Source: Yponomeuta sedellus (taxonomy: Eukaryota > Arthropoda > Insecta > Lepidoptera > Yponomeutidae). Taken from it: a stretch of DNA of 64,000 nucleotides. Position 1 is the first letter of the stretch; the number at the start of each line of letters is the position of its first letter. The stretch spans positions 22,578,181-22,642,180 of the forward strand of contig OW203721.1 in assembly GCA_934045075.1 (NCBI GenBank), given 5' to 3'. Shown one piece after another: positions 21,748 through 34,000 of the stretch. A model generated the notes under the pieces. The model saw only the letters and a program-made list of their open reading frames with translations. It had not been told where the DNA came from and ran no database searches. The position numbers and the translations under genes were made by a program.

Positions 21748-22470
21748 TGCCTAAAAATAAGTCCATAATTTTACCGGTTTTCTCTACTACAGGATAAAGC
21801 CAGAAACTCTTAGGGTATCTAAAGGCAATACTGTCATTCTAGTGAGATACGTGCGCTGACCTCCCAGTGACTAGTACGATGGAGGTCAGTGTAATAATAA
21901 TGCACTATCATATACAGGTTGTTACAAAATCTTTCCGAAAAACAGGTATATCAGCTGTTCCATTGTACAGTACCTGTACAGACTTGGGCGCTCCCAAGGC
22001 ATCAAAATGTATCAGGAAGCAAAATGCTACTAGGAGGTTGTCTTCATAGTAGAAGTTGATTGTATTGACAGAACTGTTCAATCAATTCTTATTTTATGGC
22101 TACCCTAGGATTCTGCCAATGTCGAGTTTCGGAAATGGTATTTTTTTTTTGTGAAACTAACAGCTTTGACGTTCATTAAGTAGAAATTTGGTTTTTATAG
22201 TGAGTATTATTATTTTTTCCTTTTGAGTTTTGAGACCCACATTCGAGAATATGGCGGGATTTATTGCGGATTTTACTTAATCAGTACTGAAATGCGCCCT
22301 GTAAGACCGGCAATGTATATCACATTTGTTTTAGGTACATGCCTAAGAACCAATCATACCATACAAATTTAACCACGGTTGCTTACAATACAATACATTA
22401 CAATACATTACAATAGCGTAATGACATACCGCCTTAATTAGAATAGTAAAATAGTAGATAGAAACACTGA

Positions 22471-22597
22471 TAAAACGATGATTCCTCTAAAACACCCTTA
22501 AAACGGAGTTAAAACCACGTCATGAGAAAAAATCCTCATGTAAACCAGCTTTAACTCAGTCTTGTAGTGTTTTAGTGGGATCATCCTTTTATAAATA
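22471..22597. mobile_element. M1 MITE copy
   Basis: ACGATGATTCCTCTAAAACA at the left is mirrored by TGTTTTAGTGGGATCATCC at the right, with an internal inverted AAAACCACG/AACCAGCTTT-rich core. Confidence 0.6.
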
Positions 22598-22727
22598 AGT
22601 TTGTAAAAAAAATTGAAATTAACGCGTATTTAGTATTCTATTCTGTAACTGTCTACTGTATTAGGTTATCAAAAAATCAAAGTATGTAAGTAAGTATGTA
22701 TTTCCAAGTATTATGTTGGTGATATCG

Positions 22728-23010
22728 GACGAGTCCATAGTGTTCCAGTTTCTAGACCTGATATTTCCGCACTCAGCCCTATAATCAGGCCATTGTACCT
22801 AGCAAGTGCTGAGGTACATAAATACCTGAAACACTAGGGTTTCCTCACAACGTTTTCCTCCAAGTTGGCGAAAGCACTCACCAACTGTAACTTCTCAAAT
22901 GTACGTAACTTAGAAAACAGTCATTGATCGGTACATCGGTTTCGAACCCACGACCTCTCGAATGTGAGGCCGGCGTCCCACCGCTGCGCCTCCACGGCTT
23001 TTATTCGCTT
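22728..23010 (-). mobile_element. SINE-N copy with tRNA-like head
   Basis: On the minus strand the head holds GCGCAGCGGTGG (A-box-like) and GAGGTCGTGGGTTCGAAACC (B-box-like). The body follows with TTAGAAAAC-type sequence, GAAAACGTTGTGAGGAAACC and CTCAGCACTTGCTAGG. The same body follows a similar head at 57300-57572. Confidence 0.75.
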
Positions 23011-23045
23011 GAGTCCATACAGTGGTGGAGTTACGAAATAGTACA

Positions 23046-23460
23046 TACATACATAACCTGACGCCTGTATCCCAGAGGGGTAGGCAGCGACCAGGGACTG
23101 CCACTTGCCACGATCCTGACGGATCACCTTCGCTTCATCAACGTTCATAAGTCGTTGCATGCACGCACGCCGGTTCCGGGTACTTTTTATCTTTCCCTTT
23201 GCTAATACATCCCCTATTTGGTCGATGTAAGTCCGTCTGGAATGTCCCTTACCAGCCCTTCCACTCACATTCGCAATATATATTTGTTTCGTCAATCTTT
23301 CTTCCTTCATCTTCTCCACATGTCCAAACCAACGCAACATTCCTTTCTCAATTCTAGTCACTACATCCTCTTTCAGTCCACAACATTCTCATCAGACTAT
23401 TGCGTATCCTGTCATTCAAAGTAACACTGCACATACTTCTCAAGGACCTCATTTCGACGA
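23046..23460 (-). pseudogene. Non-LTR retrotransposon reverse transcriptase, C-terminal fragment
   Basis: On the minus strand the frames give LRSMCSVTLNDRIRNSLM, then after a frameshift near 23365 VVTRIEKGMLRWFGHVEKM and [28 protein letters not shown]. The RWFGHVE..M and RRTYIDQIGD signatures mark the end of the reverse-transcriptase ORF of insect LINEs, probably RTE-like. The fragment is 5'-truncated. A second piece lies at 30008-30270. Confidence 0.8.
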
Positions 23461-23889
23461 AATAGTATCACAAGAAGTGCATGGCAATCATTATAGCGGT
23501 TATAATGATCTGTTTAATTACAAAATTTGGAAGGATATATTGCGCGACAATTTGATTGCAGTTCCCTAACATTCTTAGACAATGTGTGCACGGCCTTATG
23601 GCTGTTTCCTCTAGTTTTATTATTTAAAAAGTTTTATAAATATGATACTATATTTTATATCTTAAAAAGTAACGCATATGGTGTATAATTTACTTTTTGT
23701 ATCAATACAGCCTAGATTTAAGTTACTGCTAAGTAACTTAAAATATACAAAAACATACAAAAAGTTTGGTAGACCCAATAAAATAAATAAAATAGCACCC
23801 GCTGTACCTTTAGAGTTTTTTTAGTCCGGTTAAATCTCTTGGGTTTCCTCATGTTTTCCTTCACGGTCAGCGGGTGGTTTCGGCTACTA

Positions 23890-24258
23890 CGATATCGATA
23901 TCAATCCTTGTATGTCCCCACTGCTGGGGCACGGGTGTCTTCCTGCATCGCAGGAAGGTTAGGCCATACTACACCACGGGGGCCTAGTCCGGGTTGGTGG
24001 AGGATTGTAAGACAGCGGCGGGCCTAACAGAAGTTATCAAGCGCCCATGAAGCCACTAACACAACTTAACGACTTCCATTACATGACAGCCGGCAAAGGC
24101 TCAACGGGCCTTGCGAAGCACGGAAGCGCTAGAAAAAATGCCACTAGCAGAATCACCGGACGGTCACCCATCCTGCACCTGACCCGACTGTTGTTGCTTA
24201 ACTCGATTGATTCCAATCACTCGGTTCGACTAGGCCACGAGCGCTTCAGTGGCATCGC
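23890..24258 (+). mobile_element. SINE-H copy
   Basis: It carries the family sequence from TCCCCACTGCTGGGGCACGG through CCTGCATCGCAGGAAGG to GGCCACGAGCGCTTCAG, diverged. It lies about 600 bp from the 3' end of the mannosidase coding region. No clear target duplication was seen. Confidence 0.75.
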
Positions 24259-24259
24259 T

Positions 24260-24842
24260 ATTGATCTCAAAAAATTCGAAATATCAAATAATAATGAAAA
24301 CCTTATAAGATTTAGCTTTTCAGACGTAGAACGTTTTCAGGCGTAGACGCAAGAAAACAATTTACGAAAACACTCAAAAATTTATAAACGCAAACATTGA
24401 CGCAGATACACATATCGGTCACTAATTATGACGTCATAACTTGAAGGTAACGTGAAGCTTATCAATGATTGCGCCATTACGCTTTTTTGTATCACGTGAC
24501 GAGACTGACTTTTCGACAGATTATATCATGAAAAGTATTGATCGTCAAAAAAATTCACTTTTAATTGCCTTTAACATGTCCTTTGCAATGAGACTGAAAC
24601 ATTATTTGTGCAAGTTCCCCATTGGCCGTGTATACCTGTGTCAATCGAGCCCCGATTGATAGTAATCGAGGATTGATTAATAAATGTCCTGTCAAACTGT
24701 AGCTTTGTAGACAGCACACCAACCCTTACACGTGTGCCCTCTATTCCCTTACCTCACGGGCGACTTTGCAACAAAAACGTGAAGGCTGGCCTGTTCCATT
24801 GAACTACTATTCACCGACTAAGGCCCGCACTAGCGGTGAGAT
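24260..24842. other. Downstream region of the mannosidase gene
   Basis: No ORF with support. It should contain the 3' UTR (minus strand). I did not find a convincing AATAAA on the minus strand close to the stop codon, so the transcript end is undetermined. Confidence 0.4.
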
Positions 24843-25058
24843 CTAGTTCTTGTGTATGGGTAAAGGGTGGGCTTCCGTGTTCACAACGTACTTCTTCAAG
24901 TCGATCAGGTATCGGTCGTCGCTGAAGAGAAGGTACAAGTACTTCAGGGTCTCTGAGAGGAAGAAAGACTCCATCATGTCTCGCTGGGGCGGCTTGGCGG
25001 ACCGGACGCTCGCCAACGACGTATAACCGTTGGGCACCTTCGCAAACTCCTCGAAGCC
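24843..25058 (-). CDS. MAN1B1: GH47 mannosidase exon 11 (last)
   Basis: Acceptor TTGCAG|GGC; codes [15 protein letters not shown], then [19 protein letters not shown] and the calcium-binding VNTEAHPLP, ending IHKN and TAG. The end of the domain is complete. Confidence 0.95.
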   Translation of the reverse strand, partial: GFEEFAKVPNGYTSLASVRSAKPPQRDMMESFFLSETLKYLYLLFSDDRYLIDLKKYVVNTEAHPLPIHKN

Positions 25059-28000
25059 CTGCAACGTGATGACAACCACCGATTAATAATATTAATGGGG
25101 AACGTTGGTGCCGGCTGTCATGTAATGGCAATCGTTATATCATCATCATGTAATGGCAGTCGTTATATCACAACACATTCCACGATTCATTATATACTCG
25201 TACATAGGCTGCTACTTATGTATGCGGAATCTGGGATTCCAATAATTTTAAACGCAATGTCTGACCTCCATGTTCAAATTCGTTCTTTTTTTAAATACTG
25301 GCCGGTAATATTTTTCTCTTATATACGTTAGTGTTTTGTTTTTGTTGGGTTTAAAATGTCATATCGCTGAAAAAAGGGAACTCACTCGTGACAATATTCG
25401 TGCTATGATTTATTACGATTTTCGACGTGGTTTAACGCAATAACAGTGCGTAGATTAACTTCGACTTTTGGTGGTGAAGCTCCATCAAAAACGACTGTGT
25501 ATCACTAGTTTAGTGAGTTACATCGCGGGCGCAGTAAGCTCACGGACGAAGTTAAAGAAGGTCGCCCGAAATCGGTGGTTGTGCCGCAAAATATTGAAGC
25601 TGTGCGAAAACTAATAGTGTCGCGAGATAGAGGCTATTCTGGGCATATGTATGACGAGCATTCATAGGATATTACATGAACATTTGTCTGTAAAAAAAAT
25701 TTGTTCGCGTTGGATCCCGCACAACTTAACTCAGGACCAAAAAGATGCTCGCGTCGAATGGTGCAAGAAAACCTTAAAGAAATTCAACGGAGGCGACTCA
25801 AAATCTGTTTTTAATATCTACACAGGTGACGAATCCTGGATCTACGCGTACGATCCCGAAACTAAACAACAATCAACAGTTTGGGTGTTTCAAAATGAGC
25901 CGAACCCTACGAAAGTGGCTCGTGCAAAAAGCACTGTAAAGCAAATGGTGGCCTGCTTTTTTGGTATTAATGGCCATGTGGCTACAATAACACTGGAGAA
26001 TCGCAGAAAGGTTAATTCGGAGTGGTACACGACCACTTGTTTGCCGGAAGTATTTGAAGAAATACGCCAAAACAACCAGCGACGCAGAATCATACTTCAC
26101 CATGAAAATGCCAGCTGTCATACATCTCAGGAAACAACTACATTTTTGGATGGTCAAAAAATAGAATTGATGGGTCATCCACCGTACAGCCCTGATTTGG
26201 CTCCCAATGATTTCTATTTATTTCCAAATGTAAAGAATAAATTACGTGGTCAACGATTTTCGACCCGTGAAGATGCCGTAGATGCGTTCAAACAGCACGT
26301 TTTGGAGATACCTCAATCAGAGTGGAAAAAGTGTTTACAAATTGGTTTCATCGAATGCAAAAGTGCATCGATCATAGCGGAGAATACTTTGAAAAACAAT
26401 AAAAGCATATTTAGCCATATACATTTGTTTATTTTTTCTATTCCGCATACATAAGTAGCAGCCCTCGTATTATAGAAGATAAAGAACCCTACTATAAATC
26501 TGTCAACAGAATAGACCGGGAATCCAGTTGCAAAAAAATTTTTACACACCTGGAATATTTTCCATCCCCAGTCCTGGTAAGTAGTGTTGCCGGTGATCTG
26601 ATACATGTACCATAGACTCTCCACGAATTCCGGTCGCAGTAGGCTGTGTGCGTCTGCGGACTTCGTGTACATGTCGTCGGTAGTGCTTGCCTAAAATAGG
26701 AAGATCAGATAATTTAGGCTGGGCGCATGCTGGGACGCAGGCGACGCAACACAGTGCAGGGCAGCGCAGATTTTGTAAAGCATGGAACGTCATTGAGCTG
26801 CGGCGCACGTGCCTGCGGCGCAGGCACGTGCACTGCTCTGCAGAGCAGGGCACTTGTCTGCCCTGCTCTGCGTCTCGTTGTAATGCCGGCACAGATTTCT
26901 GCGCGACGAGTGCACGTCGAGGCGTGTTTACTAACAATTTTTTTGCAATGACTGAACATACAGAACATTTAATTGAATTAGTTCGCTGTGAACCTTATTT
27001 GTATGATACTAATCTCCAGACGCTATTATTATAAAGCGCTCGTGGCCTAGGCGAACCGAGTGACTGGAATCAATCACTTGAGTTAAGCAACAACAGGCGC
27101 GGTCAGGTGCAGGATGGGTGACCGTCCCGTGACTACCGCAAGTGGCATTTTTCCGTGCTTCGCAAGGCACGTTAAGCCGTTAGCCTTATGGGCGGCTTCA
27201 TAACTTCTGACAGTAAGGCCCGCCACTGTCTTACAATCCTCCACCAACCCGGAGTTGGCCCCTGTGGTGGAGTATGGCCTAACCTTCCTGCGATGCAGGA
27301 AGAGACCCGTGCCCCAGCAGTGGGGATCTACAAGGGTTGATAACGAATCTCCAGACTGTTCAAAAAAGACATTGAAAGAGTTATTATAGGTGAGCCAAGG
27401 AATAAGTAAAGCACTAACGGCCGAATACTCAAACGTCATTCAAATATTTAAAGGCATCTTAAGTATTTGACAAGCCGTTAAACACAAAATTCGTATACAC
27501 AAACGTTAGTTAAAAGCTTGTGTTAAATTTAAGTGGAACACAAAATAACTGGTAGTTAAACATCACTCAGCGAAAAATTCGTATACTCGAACGCCACTTA
27601 GCGCGATTTATCTGTCAAATGGGCTGTCAAATCGAGTTGAGTAGGCGTTACAATTGAAAGTGGTCGCGAGGACCTTCAAATCGTGAAAAAGTTGTAATAT
27701 CCGTGAACTTATGTGAAAAACAATGTCCTTATCATGTCGAGGAAGGGCTTAATGTGCCTCGAAGAAACGAGGCAAAGTTAAATGCTTTCGAGTATTATAA
27801 TGAAACAGACTTCCATGCGCGGTTCCGGCTGTCGAAAGAGACGGTATTATATTTGGAGTCTGTCCGTCTTTTGACATACAATCCAACCAGTTACAAGGAG
27901 TAATAGATCCAAACAGCCAGTGGACCAAATTTTAATAACCCTGCGTTATTAATATTAATATTATGCTACTGGCATAATAACGCATAATAATAATTCTCAT

Positions 28001-31000
28001 TCAATTCTTGTTTATATTAGTATTTATCAGGGAATAGCTTTAAAAAACCGCAATACCGCAATGTTTTTGTTGTGGTAGACTTTTCAAATGTCATTGGTGA
28101 GTGGCCCTAATATTTCGTTCTACGACAATATAAGATATTATTATTACAACATTAAACATTTTGCTTTGTACAAAATGAGGTAATAATAATTTAAGTTTGT
28201 TTCATAAATCATATTATGATTTATTTTATTTTATTTTTATAAAAATACTTCATATTTCATCACAAAACTTAAAATTGATCGAACAAATTCTGCGTAAATC
28301 GGATTCACAACGTAAGTTTAAATATTTTGTCAATGAAAACAGACTTGTTGTTTATTTGACGGCTTCTCAGCTGATCACGGTCTGAAATTGTTTGAATGAC
28401 GTTTGTGTATACCACTCAATATTTAACAGATGTTCAAATTTGAATGCCCTTCAACTGAGTGATCGATTTGACTGACGTTTGAGTATTCGGCCGTAAGTAT
28501 GGGAAAATGGAAAGGAAGGAAAACCTATGGGAAAATCGTATCTTCTTTTATAGGAAAAAGTGAGTAGAACCAAGTAGAACATACTGACTAGAGCTGAGGT
28601 CCAAGAATCTAGGACTTTAAAGCAGTTTTGCCAAACACGGCCGTTTTAGCGGAAATCGCGGAAAAAATAGTCTTAAAATACATTTTATTCTCTAATAACT
28701 TTTTAACTACTTAGAGCTGCCCTCAGAGGCATTTTGAATGATCTGTGTTTACGTAGTCCCCTTTATCTCAGACTATTTAAAATTGCATCTGAGAAGCGTT
28801 TCTAAGGAATCGTGTTTACATAAACAAGACAAATAGTGTCCATTACTCTTGTTTATTTTAACATTATAGGTAAGAGAGCAAGACCCTTCGGCCACTTTGG
28901 AAACCAAAGGTTCGAAAACAGAATTATTTTTCTTTTTATCAAACCCGGTTTTTCGAAGCTGGTATCCAATACAGAATATAAAATCTACTTTCTGTTTTCT
29001 TTTTCAAAATATGCTATGAATTCTGTTTTCGAAGCTGGTTTCGAACCTTTGGTTTCCAAATTGGCCGAAGAGGAGGTGTGAGTATTCTGAAAAAGTGAGA
29101 ATTTGAGAAAGGGGGCATTGCATGAAAGTGGGAATTTGAGGAAGGAGGCATTGCATGAAAATGGGAATTTGAGGAACTGAATGTCTTCAGGAAGTGACCA
29201 AAGTGACAAGTAGGTACGTAAAATAAACACAGTGTGAATTTCCGGAACTGTTAATCAGAGGAGTTAGGACACGTGTTCCGAGAGGGTAAAATCATATAGC
29301 TTGCCTATTCTGACGGAACAGATGCCACCGGCGTCATGTCATATTCCCATCTCTAACGTAATCAAATTACACCTGGCCTAGATTCTGCTAACGCATTGAG
29401 GTACAATGACAATTGCGTGAACGTGGCGATTTAATTTCATTGCTGCTTCAAGCCTACGCGAGCGCATACATACGAAATTCAAGTAATATGTAAATATTTT
29501 TATTCATAAAGTGTATATTTCAATAAAAAGACTAATCCAGATTATTTCTTCTTCTTCTACAGGTCCACTGCTGGACATAGCCCTTCCCTAATGAGCGCCA
29601 TAGCGCAAGGTTGTGCCATTATTGGGGGGTAATGCCCATAATCCCCACGCTGGGCATGCGGGTTAGGGATCGCAGTTTGGTGAAATTGTACTGCAGCCCA
29701 CCCCCCGGTTTGTGTCCCTTAGTCGCCTTTTACGACACCCGCAGGAAAAATTTGGGTTGGTGCTATTCTCTAGGGCGACACCAGACAGCCAGATTATTTA
29801 CATTTATTTAATTACCGATAATGTCGATAGATGGCAGTAGTTAAGCCAAGTCAGACGCCTTAAGGCGGCTTGAAAACTTCTGACAGTAAGACCAGCCACT
29901 AGTCTTGCAAGCCTGAACCAATCCGGACTTGGCCCCGTGGTGGAGTATGGCCTATACCTTCAGGGAAGAGACCGGTGCCCACTTTACATACATACCAAGG
30001 AGAATTAAGTCTCCTTGATACATACATACAGAACCTCAGGCCAGTATCCCAGAGGGGTAGGCAGAGACTAGGGACTGCCACTTGCCACGATCCTGACAGA
30101 TCACCTTCGCTTCATCAACGTTCATAAGTCGTTGCATTCACGCACGGCGGATCCGGGTACTATTTATCTTCCCCTTTGCTAATACATCCCCTATTAGGTC
30201 GATGTATGTCCGCCTGGGACGTCCCTTATCAGCCCTTCCACTCACATTAGCAATATATATTTGTTTTACATAATGGGTAGATGCTAATGATATAATTACC
30301 TAAATATATGGACTATTGGCGTCCATGGTATGAAAAAACATCCCAACTGACCCAACACAATGTGTTTATCAAACGCCATAGAAAGTCATTACCATGTTGA
30401 AGTGAGTAATCTCTGGTGCCAAGAAGGTGGGATGCGCAGCGTAAGTGAGGTAGCAAGTCTGCATCAGCTCCTCAGCCATGGTCATATGCCAGTCTGGGAG
30501 GCCATTCGCGTGGCCCAACGCCAGCGTGCCAGGCAGGAAACAGGTCAAATGGTCCATTTTCGGATTGTACGCCTGCAACAACATTAACTTGTTTATCAAT
30601 ACGACCGAGACGACCTCTGAGGCGCAGCGGTGGCGCCTCTGCCTACCATGCGAAAGGTCCCGGGTTCGAACCCCGGCTAGGGACAAAAATCCCCAGGTCT
30701 TGGATGTTTACATGTTTTTGATGTGGTTGTTTCTGGTTCCCACGACACGGGGTATCCAAGTGTGGGGCCAGAAGCAATGTATGTGACTGTATGTAATGTT
30801 ATGTTATATTTTACTTGTTTTTAAATCACTAAACAGATTACACTGGACGGTAATCTGTTTAGTGATTTAAAAAAAAACCAACGGTAAATCTTGATTGTCA
30901 ATATTAAATATTTTCCATACAAATACTTAGGTATTTGTAGGGAAAATGCTAGTTATACTTTTATGTAATCACAAAAGTGTATGTTTTGTTAGTAAGTGGT

Positions 31001-34000
31001 TTATTTTCCATAATACCACTAATAAAGTTTCACTTCCGGTTGCTGGAATTTTTGGACAAACTGTATTTAGTGATAGTTAAAAATGTGTGGTTTAAAACCT
31101 TTTTTCTAAATATGTATATATGAAGAGCGAAGAGGGGGCATCTTGCCTCCATGCAATGGGTCACAGGCAATCGTAGCATAAGAGGTTTTCTTTTTGACTT
31201 TTAATTTAATTCATAGAAACATTTATTTTTTACTTATTCTTACTTTATAATTAATAGCAGAACTGAAACATTAAATTGAATACAAAGGTTGCATGGAAGA
31301 CATCGCTCTAAGCGATATACACGCCAATTGTATACTAGGTACTTACTTACGCATCACTTGGATCTAGGAAAATGTATGTTATAATGTACAATTTATGTGA
31401 AATGAATATGTTTTTGTAATTTTTTTTATGTAGCCTGTAAACGTAACACGGCAGGGCACAGGCCTTCTCAGAGAGAGAGAGAGAGAGAGAGACGTATGGG
31501 CTTAATTATCAAGCGTGCCCACCGCGGATTGACGATTTCAGGCGCTGAGATATTTGAACACCTGAGACACTTAGGTTTCTTTCACTAAGCAAGTGGTAAT
31601 GCTGCTATAACATCACAATAGTATATTTCATTACAAGTGCGGAAAGGCTGTCATTGCAAAGAGTTCCGACAAATGTCTACCCGAGCCGAGGCGCAGCCGA
31701 AGGCGAGGGTTGACAGTCGCAACAAGTTGCAATGACGGTTCCGCACGTGAACTGAACGACTATTTTTAATACAGTTGCGAAAAAATTAAGCAATTTAATA
31801 AAGAAAAATTATTTGGAAAATGGCGCCAACCGTATAAGCAGAGATTTTTTTTTTCTTCACCCATTCTGGTAGGCAAAGGCCTATGCCCATACAGCCAAGT
31901 CTTCAGTAGAATTTTTTAATGAGCCGTTTTCAGAAGAAAAAAAAGTTAATAACACAAAAACTCAATAGATGGCGCTTAGTTGGCGAAAATAGTTCTGTCA
32001 TCAACGTAGCATTTTTCATTTAATCTGTGGTTGTGACCGCTCGCTTCTTGACGCAGGTGTTGGTTTGGTCGACCGTTCTGTTTGCATTTGCATCCACTGT
32101 CGCTTTAGGGTTTCATTGGTACTGGGGAATGTATGAACTCCTGTATTTTTGCACGTAACAACGGCACAGGTACGCATTTTTGTATACTCAAAATAAAAAG
32201 AAACTTCCTAATTTACAAGTATCGAAACCCAAACACAGTATCTCCTACTTAGTCTGTGCACTCTTCTAGGGGCACGGGAGTGCCCTCGCCAAGACGCGCA
32301 GAAGATGGGTAGGGCACTACCTAATAATTCATAACTTTATTGGGACCGTGTAGTTCTTTAGATGACCTACCTCTTTTTGAAGTGTTTCGTATTACCATGC
32401 ATCATGCATCATGCCATCTAATTTTGCTGTTGAAAGGGATAGAAAGTGTATGGGGCCAAATTAGGTCAGATTACTAGAAAAAATCAGAAATCAACGAAAA
32501 CTTTTGTATGGGATTTTACACAGCCCGAATAAACAAACCATCCTACAAAAAAAAATCCCAAAAAAACATTTCATGTAAAGTATGACAAGACAAGCCCTAA
32601 TTTTACCAATCATACATCATGGTAAAAAATAGGACTTGGAAGTTTTACATACCCAATTTCTTTCCTTAATTAAGACCATAGGAGAGTCTGTGCGACGGCC
32701 GCGTAAGGGCCAAGTCCTATTATTATGCTAAGGTAATAAAATGATAATAAAATTATGTAACATTGATAGAGTTAGGGCTTGTTTAGTTAGGCCTTGTAGA
32801 GTTGGGGGCTTGGCTCATCATGAGTTCTGATAACTTTTTAAACTGTACGCATATCATATCATGAGCTTGTGTCTTGGCATCCTTTTTACATAAAATGTTT
32901 TGTCGGATTGATTTGACACATAAATTTTTGTGACTTTCACGCCATATAGTAAGTGTTGTGGAACTAGTTTTTTTTTTTTTGAAAACGCCTCATTGTTATG
33001 AAATGTAAATGAAACCTAACCTAACTCATTCAATCAAATCATTAAATCTGATATTGAAACAAATTAGTAGCTTATTTTTAGAAATATACGTTCGTCTTGT
33101 TAGGAATATATTTGCATGAATCATAAAAACTTCTAGGATTTTTTTTAGTAAAAACTTCATGGTTGGTTTTTCTTTTTAATAGACATTATTTTGACAGTTG
33201 GGAAAGAGAACGCACGAGGTCGGGAAAGGTAAAAAAAAGCACGAGTATGTAATAGCCCACATCCCGAACGCTATACGTCCCTGCAATACGCCACTTTTTG
33301 AGCAACTGTATTAAAAATGTACATAACTTAGAAAACAAAGTCATTGATACATGCTCGTACATGACCGAAGATGTAATGAAAATGAGTCAAATGTGAATCA
33401 TGAACTTGTTCCAATACACTCCTCTGAGTCATACACGACTCTTGGACCGGGAATTTGTTATGTTTAAATTGTTTTAATTTCGTTTATTGTGGCTTATATG
33501 TAAAAAAAATCTTACTCTTAACTTCTTACTCGACCAAGTATGCTTTATCACATTTTTAAATGAACCGATAAAATGATACCTCTGAGCCGGAAGTCAATTC
33601 TCCGATGAACAGGTATTTGTTGGGCGAGGAACGCCGAGCTAGGTACTCTCGGACACCCTCGATGGCAGTCATGTAGTCATCCAGAAGACTGGAAAAGGAA
33701 AAAAAAACATTTTACTCGAGCAATGCCTTTGTCCCCACACTAGGATACCCTGTGTCGTGGGAACCAGAAACAGCGACATCACAAACGTGTAAACATCCAA
33801 GACCTAGGGGTATTTTTTGTCCCCAGCCGGGGTTCGAACCCGGGACCGCTCGCATGGTAGGCAGATGCGGTACCGCTGCGCCTTAGTAGTCGTCAATATA
33901 TAAAATGAACAGAGGAAAGTATTAAATTCGTGTCGATGTATCCAAGTAAAGTGAGATCAATGCTGACCACAAAATGTTTTGCTCTTAGGTACTTCGTTAA

